DNA from: an uncultured Sphingorhabdus sp.
GTDB taxonomy: Bacteria; Pseudomonadota; Alphaproteobacteria; Sphingomonadales; Sphingomonadaceae
Assembly: GCA_937873665.1 (NCBI GenBank)
Contig: CALMYW010000441.1
Span: 1 to 25,395 of the forward strand
Length of the DNA: 25,395 nt
Direction: 5' to 3'
The stretch's first letter is position 1, and every line of letters starts with the position of its first letter. The translations under genes were made by a program, and so were the position numbers. Shown in pieces: positions 14,059 to 23,400 of the stretch. The notes below the pieces were generated by a model. It was not told the origin of the DNA, did not search any database, and worked only from the letters and a program-made list of their open reading frames with translations.

Positions 14059-15566
14059 GCGGAAAAGCGGAGATCGAAGCTGTCATCCGGATTCCAAACA
14101 TAGAGGCCCTCGCCGATGATGAGCTCGCCGAGGTCGCGCATATGCGCGACGGACGATGGAGCGCCCAGACGCGAGCATTGCTGGAGAGGTTCGGGACAAC
14201 GAAACTGGACTTGAACAGCGGGTGGGCATCGACTTGGACGCTATGGAGCTGTCCTTGCTGCCAGCGCGAGAAGCTGCAGATCGCGCGGATAAGTTCCGGC
14301 GGCGTTCTACTCTGCCGCCTGGAATACCATCACGATCATATCGGCGATCTCGCCAAGCGGATCTTCCGCGAGCGCAATCCACGAAGTGGGGAGCGAGACA
14401 TCAACATCCAAGTCAGTCGCGCGAAGGATGCCCTTATGCCTTTGATCGAGCGCTTCGAGTCGACGCAAATCTGCATCGACTGCAACCTAGCGGAAGGGCG
14501 CGCAAAACTCGAACTCACGGGGGAGATAGACGCAAACTTCACTTTTGCGCCTTCCGAAATCGCGAGCTTCATTACGGTCGCCGAAAACCGCACGCACGAA
14601 ATCGACGTCGAGAAAGCCCGGACTGCCTGGCTGGCGGCGAAGGACGACTTTGCCGATCGTATCGACTTCGCCACGCGCATGGCGCAGCGCATCGCAAGCG
14701 GACGGCATCGCCGCGAGGTCGCCCCTGGCCAGCGGCTTCTCGGTCCCATTCAGGAACGCGACGTCGTCTACCGGCTGTTCGCGGCCGCCGTCCCTCCCGG
14801 CTATCGGCATCGCTTGGGCGCGCTTATCGAGGCGCGATCCGTTTGCAATGACAGTGCTGGTCAGTCCCTAAAGCCGAAGCGCAAGGCCGTCGTCCGCCCG
14901 CCATCCGACAGCGAGTTCGCTGCTGTCGAAGCCGCTCAGGGCGAAACAAAGAGATGGAACGACGCGGGGCCGGATTGGCTGTGCCCCTGCTGCGGTCGAT
15001 CGAAGCGCGAGATCTGCCGAAAATCGAACCGCGGAAAATGGACCGCTCGTATTCACCGAGTTGTCGAATACGTTCCCGAGGACGACGAAGAGAGTCTAGC
15101 AAGACGGCGCCTCGATGCGGCGAGCCAGATCATTATCGGCTCGTACCGAAGCGGTCTCATCTGTCCTGACTGCCGCAACGGGAGCGCCGAGCTTCAACGG
15201 CGCCGGGCCGGCCCCCCCGAGCAAAGTCTGACGCTCGATAACCTGCGCGAACTCGTCGAAGGTGCCGTACCGCATTCGCCCCATGAGATCGATTTCGAGC
15301 GAGCCGCGGCGATCGCAGTCGCCAACGCACCACTGATGGAGGCGATCGACGACTTCGCGGACCATCGCACCCGCGCCTTTGAAGTTCTTGCCGATATCAA
15401 GCAGATGACGAAGATCATGGGCTGGTCGTCTCGAAAGGCTCGAGAGATCGTCGGTTATGAAATCGCCAAGGCAAAAGGCTGGGAGCTGGAGGAAGGTGAC
15501 GACCACGCAGATTGGTTGCTCGCAGAGGCGCGGCGATTGCTTGCTATCGACGAGGCAAAGGAATGA
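14049..15566 (+). CDS. Uncharacterised protein with duplicated CPCC...CxxC zinc unit
   Basis: I do not recognise a named family. The 505-residue product overlaps the scpB stop by 10 bases and has GGAGG upstream, so it is translationally coupled. It contains two related units. Unit 1 (about 66-215): WSCPCCQREKLQIAR, LCRLEYHHDHIGD, ICIDCNLAEGRAK, THEIDVEKARTAWLAAKDDF. Unit 2 (about 310-450): WLCPCCGRSKREICRKSN, ICPDCRNGSAELQ, PHEIDFERAAAIAVANAPLM. Each would bind zinc through CPCC and CxxC. Unit 1 alone has HHDH before CxDCN, which resembles an HNH/endonuclease VII ββα-metal core; unit 2 has lost it. A nuclease or DNA-binding role is a guess from these motifs. The C-terminus is helical (MGWSSRKAREIVGYEIAKAK). 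Confidence 0.85.
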   Translation: MALGGKAEIEAVIRIPNIEALADDELAEVAHMRDGRWSAQTRALLERFGTTKLDLNSGWASTWTLWSCPCCQREKLQIARISSGGVLLCRLEYHHDHIGDLAKRIFRERNPRSGERDINIQVSRAKDALMPLIERFESTQICIDCNLAEGRAKLELTGEIDANFTFAPSEIASFITVAENRTHEIDVEKARTAWLAAKDDFADRIDFATRMAQRIASGRHRREVAPGQRLLGPIQERDVVYRLFAAAVPPGYRHRLGALIEARSVCNDSAGQSLKPKRKAVVRPPSDSEFAAVEAAQGETKRWNDAGPDWLCPCCGRSKREICRKSNRGKWTARIHRVVEYVPEDDEESLARRRLDAASQIIIGSYRSGLICPDCRNGSAELQRRRAGPPEQSLTLDNLRELVEGAVPHSPHEIDFERAAAIAVANAPLMEAIDDFADHRTRAFEVLADIKQMTKIMGWSSRKAREIVGYEIAKAKGWELEEGDDHADWLLAEARRLLAIDEAKE

Positions 15567-15617
15567 CCCGGCCGAGATTGCTGCGACGATCAACGCTCTC
15601 CACCGTAAAGTGCAAAC

Positions 15618-16289
15618 ATGGGTGACCGTTTGCGCCACCATTTCGAAGAGAAGATCGCCGCCATGCCGCTTCCTGCTTTCGACGAATTGCCATTCAATGC
15701 GCGGCCTGACCTGACGCCGTATCTTCTTCATTTGACCAAGAACACAAAGCCTGAAGACGAATTCTCCGCCTACGACAACCTGGTCAGCATTCTGAAGACA
15801 GGCAAAATCTGGGGCAGTAGCTCCAAGAAGGGATTCATCAAGGGGCCGAGCAAGGCAGCTTGCTTCATGGACGTGCCCTTCGCCTCGCTCAAATACGTCC
15901 TCACACCGGAGAATTCCGATCCGCAATCTCCACGCTACGAACCATACGGAATCGCAGTCACGAAGCGGTACGCCTATGGCGAGGGCTGCCGTCCGGTCCT
16001 CTATCTCTCGGATGCCGAAACCAGGGAGCTGAAAGTCCCCCACAGCGAACTCTGGCGTGTTGTTCGTCTCGAGGTAAGCAAGAAGGGCTGGATCAGTTGG
16101 CTGCACGAACGAGAGTGGCGCTGCAAAGGTGACTTCAAGCTTCCCTCAACAGTTCAGGCCGCGTTCGTGCGCAATACGCGGGAGGCCGAGAGCTTGATGA
16201 AGGCTATCACCAACTCAAAATCGGAGTTCAAATGCCGGCCGCGCGCCGTCGTTCCGCTGACGGTCATGTGCCAAGGTCTTCTGGCCTGA
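15618..16289 (+). CDS. DUF2971/ADP-ribosyltransferase-like small protein
   Basis: The 223-residue product starts at ATG 15618 (an internal ATG at 15663 is possible). It contains YLLHLTK followed by YDNLVSILKTGKIWGSS, then ACFMDVPFASLKYVL, YGIAVTKRYAYGEGCRPVLY and WISWLHEREWRCKGDFKLP. The order His-Thr..NL..IL..G.I, then a 'perceived as visible' F.D.P segment and an EREWR near the end, is the pattern of DUF2971/AbiGi-type proteins and is reminiscent of ART-fold toxins such as DarT. The family assignment is tentative. It is convergent with the RloC-like gene and lies 51 bases after the zinc-unit gene, so it may belong to that operon or to the defence island. Confidence 0.7.
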   Translation: MGDRLRHHFEEKIAAMPLPAFDELPFNARPDLTPYLLHLTKNTKPEDEFSAYDNLVSILKTGKIWGSSSKKGFIKGPSKAACFMDVPFASLKYVLTPENSDPQSPRYEPYGIAVTKRYAYGEGCRPVLYLSDAETRELKVPHSELWRVVRLEVSKKGWISWLHEREWRCKGDFKLPSTVQAAFVRNTREAESLMKAITNSKSEFKCRPRAVVPLTVMCQGLLA

Positions 16290-16383
16290 TGAGGACCGAC
16301 AGACGCTTGACGGGTTCCGTTCGTTCGCGTCGTGTGATCCGGAATAGCTCGCCCGCCGCCCGCGACACGCGATGTCCTGCTCT

Positions 16384-19032
16384 TCATTTCTTGGGCTTCA
16401 TCTGCGGACGAGCTATCTCGGCAGCGTCACTGTCTGCCTTGAGACTGGCGATCAGAAGCTCAAGGTCCGCGATATCGCTCGCGAACTCATCGGGCGTGGG
16501 CACGGGCACGGTGTCGGCCGCCGGGTTGTCATGGCTGTGCGTATTCGCGCGCGTCATGCCCTCGTGGAAGCGGATGGCGAGCGCATCGGAGAGACGAACA
16601 TAGCGCAGCAACTGTGTTTGGATGACATCGGTGCCGCGCCGCACGATATCCCGGAAGATGATCTCCTCGACAACGCGCTCGTAGGTGTCGCGAAGCCGGC
16701 CATATAGGTTCTTCACCGCGACTTCGTAATCGGCCGGGCTGGTCGTATGCAGCTTCGACAGTTGGGCAGAGTCGTTCTTGATCCGGCCGATGCGCTTGGC
16801 GACATTCAGGCCCTTCCACGGCATGCCTGCAGTATCGATTTTGCCGGCGGCGCTCTTGTCGCTGAAAAGCGCGACCGTGACCGGCTCGATCCCCTGAGCG
16901 TCGGCGGTGCGGCAGAGTTCATTGAAGAAGACTATGTCGTGGGTGAATACGATAACCTGTCGCTTCAACGCCTCCTCGGCGATTCGCTCCGCCACCTTGA
17001 CGCTGCGATCGCGGTCGAGTGAGGACACCGGATCGTCGATGATGATCGCACCCGACCCGTCGGTGAGGGCGACCTCAGTCAGGAAGCCGGCCAACGCCAA
17101 GGCGCGCTGCTCGCCTTCGCTGAGGATCTCCGACGTCACCTTGGTCAGCTTGGTGTTCGGGTTGACCTCGAATTCCGCCTTGGTCTGGCCGCTCTTGCGC
17201 GCGAGCCCGACATTCAGATGCATGATGTCGAAGCGCGTGCGCTCCGTATCGAACTTCGTCACCACGGCCGTCGTCAGATGCGTATCGAGCAGCTCGTTCG
17301 CGCGCTGGGTGATGCCACGAGTCTGGACGTCCGTAAGAGCCTTGCCGTACGCATCGTCGACGACGAGCAGATCGGGCCGGGTGACAAGCTTCCCCTTGTT
17401 GGCCGATAGCGTCTTCCGATCTTCGAGCTCGGCCTTCTCGGTCGTGAGCTTGGCCCGCTCCTCGGCGTTGCCCGCCTGCGCCAGCCCATCCTTTTCCGCC
17501 TTCAGCTTGACAGCAAACGCCTGCACCTCATCGATCGGCACCACGATGGCAGGGGCGGGCTCGTGCGGCTCGCCGCGAAGGCGTGCAATCGCCTGCTCCC
17601 GGCGCTTAACCGCTGCCGACTGAAAGCTCGTGAGCAGGTCGGCCAACCCGGCATCGCGCTTTCGCACCTGCTCGAGCCGATCAGCGAAGTCGGTCGCCCG
17701 AAGGCAGACGAGCTCGTGCAGCTTTCCGAGCGCATCGGCTACCGCCTGCTCAGCCTTCGTGGCCGCCGCATCCAGGGTGTCGTCCATATATTTCTGAAAG
17801 CGGTGCATACGGCTCACGCCATCGGGCAGAAGCGGCTGCTGACACAGCACGCAAGCGGCGGGCTCCGCATCCGTCGCCACCACAGGAAATGGCTTGCCTA
17901 CATAGGCCTCCTTCAGCGAGTAATCCCGGGCCGCGGCCCAAAGCGCCCGCCAGGTGTCGCTCCCGACACCCGGCAGCGGGTCGTCGGTGAACAATGCGCC
18001 CGCCGCGACCGTGGCGGCTTCCCGCGCTGCTGTCGCGGCCTCGCGCAGGCCGGTGAGTTTCTGCAACGGCTCGTCCATAAACGCAGCTACCACTGCGGTG
18101 CATTCGGTCACCAGGGTCTCAGCCCATCGGGCAAACGCCGTAACGTCGGCGGCCGCCGCGGCGCTGGCAGACAGCGCGGCGGTGATTCCATCCAGACGCT
18201 CCTGATCGGTCTCACCGAATGCGGTCGCTACGTCGATCTGGGCGTTTGTGGTGGACTTGCTCAGCGCCTTATCGAACCGTTGGGCTCCTGTATCGCGTAC
18301 AGGAGCGAAGGCGATCGTCGTTAGGCTGACCTTGTTGCCGACCTCGGTCGCCCGTTCCGCTTCCAGCGTGTCCTTCAAGCCGATACAGATCGCATTGAGC
18401 CGATGGGGCAGGGCGAGCCCGAAGGGGAGAAAGCGGATTTGATTTCCGCCGTCGACATAAAGCTGCGCGGAGGCGGTGTCGAAGACAGCCACCTGCATGA
18501 GCTGCGGCGATGCGGCTTTCCCGGGAGACCAGGAAATCGGCGTGTCGCCGGCCCCGGCGTCGATGACGATCTCGGCAGTCTGCGGTCCTGCGGACGCCCC
18601 ATACACATCGGCCAAGACCTTGAGCTTGGCCGGGTTCTCGACGCGCGTGCGGCAAGCCGTCCTGAGGATTCGCACGAAGCCGCTCTTGCCACTTCCATTT
18701 CGGCCATACACGATCGTCAAGGCCTTCGGGCAAAAGGTGAGGCCAGCCTTCGGAACCAGACGGTTGATATTTTCGACGTTGGCGATTCCTTTGAGGATGA
18801 TGGGCTGATGCTTCCCGCCTCCGAAATGGGCCTTAGCGAACGGGACGGCGCCAGGGGGTGCGCTCGCAAGGCTGAAGCCCGCGGCGGTCTTGACCATGGC
18901 GAGCAACTCGCCAAGGTCCGTGTCCGTGAGGTCATTGCTGATTGCGAGCCGCCGCAGCGCGTCCTGTTTCCAGGATGAGAGCTTCTTGGCCCAGTCCAAG
19001 ACGTCGTCGATCGGCTCTGCAGTCATCACCAT
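16384..19032 (-). CDS. RloC/PrrC-like AAA ATPase with zinc hook, possible anticodon nuclease
   Basis: This 882-residue SMC/Rad50-like ATPase resembles RloC and PrrC, phage-exclusion proteins that cut tRNA anticodon loops. Motifs are Walker A GRNGSGKS (110-117), CVLC (394-397) as a zinc hook in the middle of a helical region, signature LSEGEQ (637-642), Walker B IIIDDPVSSLD (663-673) and THD (697-699). After the ATPase, LYGRLRDTYERVVEE gives R781 and E785 with the Arg-xxx-Glu spacing of the PrrC nuclease triad, and H823, H832 or H834 could be the histidine. A nuclease role is inferred. The start is ATG 19032 or, better placed after GGGGGG, ATG 19026. It is divergent from the SbcD-like gene. 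Confidence 0.88.
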   Translation of the reverse strand: MVMTAEPIDDVLDWAKKLSSWKQDALRRLAISNDLTDTDLGELLAMVKTAAGFSLASAPPGAVPFAKAHFGGGKHQPIILKGIANVENINRLVPKAGLTFCPKALTIVYGRNGSGKSGFVRILRTACRTRVENPAKLKVLADVYGASAGPQTAEIVIDAGAGDTPISWSPGKAASPQLMQVAVFDTASAQLYVDGGNQIRFLPFGLALPHRLNAICIGLKDTLEAERATEVGNKVSLTTIAFAPVRDTGAQRFDKALSKSTTNAQIDVATAFGETDQERLDGITAALSASAAAAADVTAFARWAETLVTECTAVVAAFMDEPLQKLTGLREAATAAREAATVAAGALFTDDPLPGVGSDTWRALWAAARDYSLKEAYVGKPFPVVATDAEPAACVLCQQPLLPDGVSRMHRFQKYMDDTLDAAATKAEQAVADALGKLHELVCLRATDFADRLEQVRKRDAGLADLLTSFQSAAVKRREQAIARLRGEPHEPAPAIVVPIDEVQAFAVKLKAEKDGLAQAGNAEERAKLTTEKAELEDRKTLSANKGKLVTRPDLLVVDDAYGKALTDVQTRGITQRANELLDTHLTTAVVTKFDTERTRFDIMHLNVGLARKSGQTKAEFEVNPNTKLTKVTSEILSEGEQRALALAGFLTEVALTDGSGAIIIDDPVSSLDRDRSVKVAERIAEEALKRQVIVFTHDIVFFNELCRTADAQGIEPVTVALFSDKSAAGKIDTAGMPWKGLNVAKRIGRIKNDSAQLSKLHTTSPADYEVAVKNLYGRLRDTYERVVEEIIFRDIVRRGTDVIQTQLLRYVRLSDALAIRFHEGMTRANTHSHDNPAADTVPVPTPDEFASDIADLELLIASLKADSDAAEIARPQMKPKK

Positions 19033-19167
19033 CCCCCCGGAGAGATAACAAGTTATTCGCGTGATTCTTGCGGGAAATCCGGCTCCGTTGAGCTATTTCA
19101 ATATCACGCTGATTGCCCAGCGCGTAAGGTCCGGCGGACGCGCAGGGGACGTAAATAGGGGGAGACG
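19033..19167. promoter_or_regulatory. Divergent intergenic region, RloC-like / YhaO-like
   Basis: The 135-bp gap must hold promoters for both the minus-strand RloC-like gene and the plus-strand YhaO-like gene. It has an AT-richer middle (about 19087-19117, GAGCTATTTCAATATCACG) where a promoter could lie, but I see no convincing -35/-10 pair. AGGGGGAGACG directly precedes the GTG at 19168. Confidence 0.4.
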
Positions 19168-20436
19168 GTGACGTATCGCTTTGTCCATGCTGCGGATATT
19201 CATCTTGACTCACCCCTGCGCTCGCTTGCGCTGCGCCATCCCGACCTGGCGGAGCTGATCGGCAACGCCACCCGGCGCGCCTTCGTCCGGGTGATCGACG
19301 TTTGCCTGGACGAGCAGGTCGACGCGCTCCTGATCGCCGGAGATCTCTACGACGGCGATCAGACCTCGATGAAGACGGCGCGTTTCCTCGCCGAACAGCT
19401 CCGGCGGCTCAGCCAAGCTGGCATTCGAGTCTTCATCATCCGCGGCAACCACGACGCGCTGTCAAAGATCACCAAGGAATTGGTACTGCCGGATTCCGTG
19501 AAAGTCTTCGGCGGGCGAGCGGAGGCAATCGATATTAATCGCGCGCCGGGCCATGTTCCTGTTGTCGTCCACGGCCTGAGCTTCGCGCAGCCGCACGCCC
19601 CGGAGAGCCTCCTCGGACGATTTCGCCCCACGGTCGATGGCGCGGTCAATATTGGCCTCCTGCACACGAGCCTTGCAGGAGCTCCGGGACACGATCTCTA
19701 TGCGCCGTGCAGCGTTGCCGATCTCCAGGCGAGCGGTTTCCACTATTGGGCCCTCGGCCATGTTCACAAACGCTCGGCTATCGAGGGCGGATGCGCGATC
19801 GTGATGCCCGGCATACCGCAAGGCCGCGACATCAATGAAGCCGGCCCCAAATCGGTGACGCTCGTCACCATCGCCAACGATCGCTCAATTCACATCGAGG
19901 AACGGATCACCAGCGTGGCTCAGTTCGAGCGGATATCGGTCGACGCGAGCGGCTTGGAAGACTGGCGCGACCTCGTCGCGGCAGTGACCCAGGCGCTCGA
20001 AAAGGAGCGCGACGCTGTGCGGTCCGAGCATTTGGTCGCTCGCGTGCGCATAACGGGCGCGACGTCGTTAGCCTGGCGCATCCGGCGCGACGCGGACTTG
20101 CTGAAGACAGAGGCCGACGACAGGGGCTCTGTCATCGGGGGATGCTGGATCGAGCAACTCGAAATCGCCTGCCGGCCGGCCGAGCAGCAGGGCCAGCCGT
20201 CGGGGGACCCGATCAGGGAGCTCCATCGCCTGATCGAAGACGATGTCTTTGGATCGGAGGCGTTTCGAAGCCAACTGATGGGCGTCGCCGAAGAAATCAG
20301 GGCTCAGCTTCCGCAAGAGTGTCGTGACATCTTCGGATCGGACGAAGCCTCTTCCAAGGAGGTGATGGCTCGCCTCGCGCGCGAAGGCGCCGAGGGCGTC
20401 ATGGCACGTCTTGAGGCTGCCGGCGAGGAGACTTAA
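19168..20436 (+). CDS. YhaO/SbcD-like metallophosphoesterase (DNA exonuclease)
   Basis: This is a calcineurin-like phosphoesterase of the Mre11/SbcD type, closest in style to YhaO, likely a Mn-dependent DNA nuclease acting with its ATPase partner. The GTG start at 19168 follows AGGGGGAG and gives 422 residues. Metal-ligand motifs are complete: D10-x-H12 (AADIHLD), GDLYD (58-62), GNHD (93-96), H166 (LLHTS) and GHVH (197-200). The C-terminal part after about residue 260 is helical and probably binds the partner. The stop is 3 bases before the YhaN-like start, so the pair is cotranscribed. Confidence 0.93.
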   Translation: MTYRFVHAADIHLDSPLRSLALRHPDLAELIGNATRRAFVRVIDVCLDEQVDALLIAGDLYDGDQTSMKTARFLAEQLRRLSQAGIRVFIIRGNHDALSKITKELVLPDSVKVFGGRAEAIDINRAPGHVPVVVHGLSFAQPHAPESLLGRFRPTVDGAVNIGLLHTSLAGAPGHDLYAPCSVADLQASGFHYWALGHVHKRSAIEGGCAIVMPGIPQGRDINEAGPKSVTLVTIANDRSIHIEERITSVAQFERISVDASGLEDWRDLVAAVTQALEKERDAVRSEHLVARVRITGATSLAWRIRRDADLLKTEADDRGSVIGGCWIEQLEIACRPAEQQGQPSGDPIRELHRLIEDDVFGSEAFRSQLMGVAEEIRAQLPQECRDIFGSDEASSKEVMARLAREGAEGVMARLEAAGEET

Positions 20437-20439
20437 GTC

Positions 20440-23400
20440 ATGCGCTTGCGTCGCCTCGACCTTACTCGATACGGCAAGTTCACCGACCGAAGCATCGATT
20501 TCGGTGAGCGGACGGAAGGTCAGCCTGACCTGCACGTCATCTATGGACCGAATGAAGCCGGCAAGTCGACCGCACTCGCGGCCTTTCTCGACCTGTTGTT
20601 CGGAATTGGTTCGCAGAGCCCGTTCGACTTCATTCATCCGTATCCCACGATGCGGATCGGCGCCGCGTTGGACCTCGCTGGCGATACGCGGGAGTTCGCG
20701 CGGATCAAACGGCCACAGAACAGCCTCCTCGACGGAGACGATCGCACCCTACCCGAGGCCGCAATCCGGGCTGAGCTCGGCGGCATCGAGCGCGATGCGT
20801 ACCGCACCATGTTCTCGCTCGATGATGAGACGCTCGAAAAAGGCGGCGAGAGCATTCTGGCGAGTAGGGGTGATCTCGGACAGTTGCTGTTTTCGGCAAG
20901 TGCGGGCCTCTCGCATCTCAGCGACAAGCTCGTTGGTCTGAAGGGGGAAGCGGACGGCTTTTACAAGTATCGCGCTCGCACGGGAGCGCTCGCTGATCTG
21001 AAAGCGCGGCTGGCAGAACTCAAGGCGGAGCGCGAGCAATTCGACACTCTCGCATCCGATCACGCCCGGCTCATCGACACGCGCGACCGGGCGTCCGTGC
21101 AATATGATGAGGCGGTCGAGGAACGCGGGCGTATCCATCGACGCAGTGATGAAATCCAGCGCTATCTTACGGCGTTGCCGCGTCTCTCCGCCTTGCGTGG
21201 CATCCACGAGCGCCTTGCGCCGCTGGCTGATGTCCCCGCGGACCCGCCGGCATGGGCCGGGGAACTGCCCCAGCTTCGAAAGCAAGAGATCGAGCTCGGC
21301 GTCAAAACCAGAGCGATCGCTGAGCAGATCGATCAGCTCGCGGTCGAGCTGGCCGAGGTCGTCGTTGACGAGGCCGCATTGCGTCTCGAGGAGCGCGTTG
21401 AGCGACTAGCCGATTCGCGTGCGCGCCACGTGACTGCCGACAAGGATATTCCCGAGCGGCGTTTGCAATTGCGTCAGCTCGATCTCGCGATCTCCGGGAT
21501 CCTGCAGCGGATCGAGCGATCCGATGAACCTGATCCCAAACGCCTCGTGCTGCCAGCGGCGACCATCGGCCGTTTGCGCGATCTGATCGAATCTCGCTCG
21601 GGCATCGAAGGCGCGACGCGCAACGCCGCGCGAGAATTGGCCGAAGCGCGTCAGCGACTCGATGAGGCGACATCGAGGCTGCCGGAGGGCGAGGCGGATC
21701 CTCAGCTCCGTGCCGAACGGGATCGCGCTTTGGCCGAGCTGGCCGTCGTGGTCGAGGCGATACGCTCCGCCGACCACCATATTCGGCGTCGGCTTGCAGA
21801 GCGTGCCCGAGAGGCCGCGCTCGATCTGCTGACTGACCGACTTGCCACTCTGGGACCACGGCATGGCACCGTCGATGAGCTTGCCGCCATGCAATGTCCC
21901 AGTGCCGAGGCCTTGCAGCGTTGGAAGGCAGCGCGAGGCGAGGCGGAGGTCGCAGTACTGCGTCACCAGGCCGAGGTCGAACGGCTCACGACGCTGGTCC
22001 GGCACTGTGAAGCTGAAGAGGCGAGCTTCGCTTCTACGACCGGCATCGTCTCCGATCACGAAGCTGCCGACATACGGTCGCGGCGTGAGCAAACCTGGTC
22101 GGCACATCGGCGCCTGCTGGACGCTGACTCTGCCGATGCCTTCGAGGCGGCGCTGCGTCAGGACGACATCATCAACGCGAGTCGTTTCTCACACATATCC
22201 GAGTTGGCGAAGCTGCATCAGAGCGGACAGGCGCTTGCCCTCGCACGAGCGGACCATGACCGTGCTGTCGAGCTCAGCGAGCGCGCCGCCACGGCCTTGG
22301 CGGCGATCGACGTCGAGATTGCGGCGGCGGTGCAGCCGATCGCCTCGCATTTTGCAAAACCGCCATCGCTGCCGGATATCGATGCGTGGATCAGCCGCCG
22401 CGAGAAGGCGCTCGAGGCGAGCGCCACAGTACGGACCGCGGAACGGGATATACGCAATGCTGACGCCGACGGCACAACTGCTGCCAAGCGGCTGGCGGCT
22501 GCGATAACCGCAGCCGGGCTGCCGCCCGCATCCGATGTAAGCTTCGACGCTATGCTTGCCAGCGCTCAAACGACACTTGATCGGGAAGCCGAACTGCGCC
22601 GTCTGCGCGGCGAAGTGGACGAACGCCGGCGTGAGGTCACGTCGCGTGAGCGGGCGGCGGAGCAGGCAGGATCGGACGATCGGACTTGGGAGGAGACCTG
22701 GTCCACGACATGCCGCGGATGCTGGCTTGGCGAAGTAGGGGAAGCGCCGGCGATCGGTGCGGTCCGCGAAGTTCTCTCTGCGATCATCGAACTCTCGCCG
22801 ACGATCGAGAAGCGGGCAGCGCTGATCGACCGCATCGAGAAGATGGAGAGAGACCAGCTAGCGTTCGGTGAAGAAGTCACCGCTCTGACGACGCTTCTGA
22901 AAATTGACGATAGTGCCGCCCCAGCTCTCGAGTTGGCCCAACGTATCGGCGAGACGGTACGAAACGCGGCTGCGGCCCGCCAGCGTCATCTGAATCTGAC
23001 GAAGCGGCTTGAAGACGCGAGGGCGCGGCAGCGCGAGCTCGCCGAGGCGACCGCGGTTCATGATGAACAGACGGATCGGATGACAGCATTCTTCCAGGTC
23101 ACCTCTCTGGATGAGGTGGCGCAAAAGCTGTCCGATATCGCTCGCCGCGCCGATCTCGTCGAACAGGCACGGCAGGCGGAGCAGGATATTGTCGAGACAC
23201 CCCGCGCGACGGGTGCTCAGGGCGCGGAAGCGGCGCTCGATGCAGCGGACAGACCTGCTCTTGAGGCCGAACTTGCCGAGTTGACGGCACGCGCGGACGA
23301 TCAGGACAAGCGGTGTCACGAGCTGTTCGCGGCGAAGTCGGCGGCTGAAGATCGCGTAGAGGCGATCGGCGGCGATGCGAGAGTCGCCATCATCGAGGAG

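Noticed and set aside
22706..22720. CRGC in the YhaN-like protein as a Rad50-type zinc hook
   Set aside because: It is near residue 757, well off the middle of the coiled coil, and lacks the usual proline/hook context.
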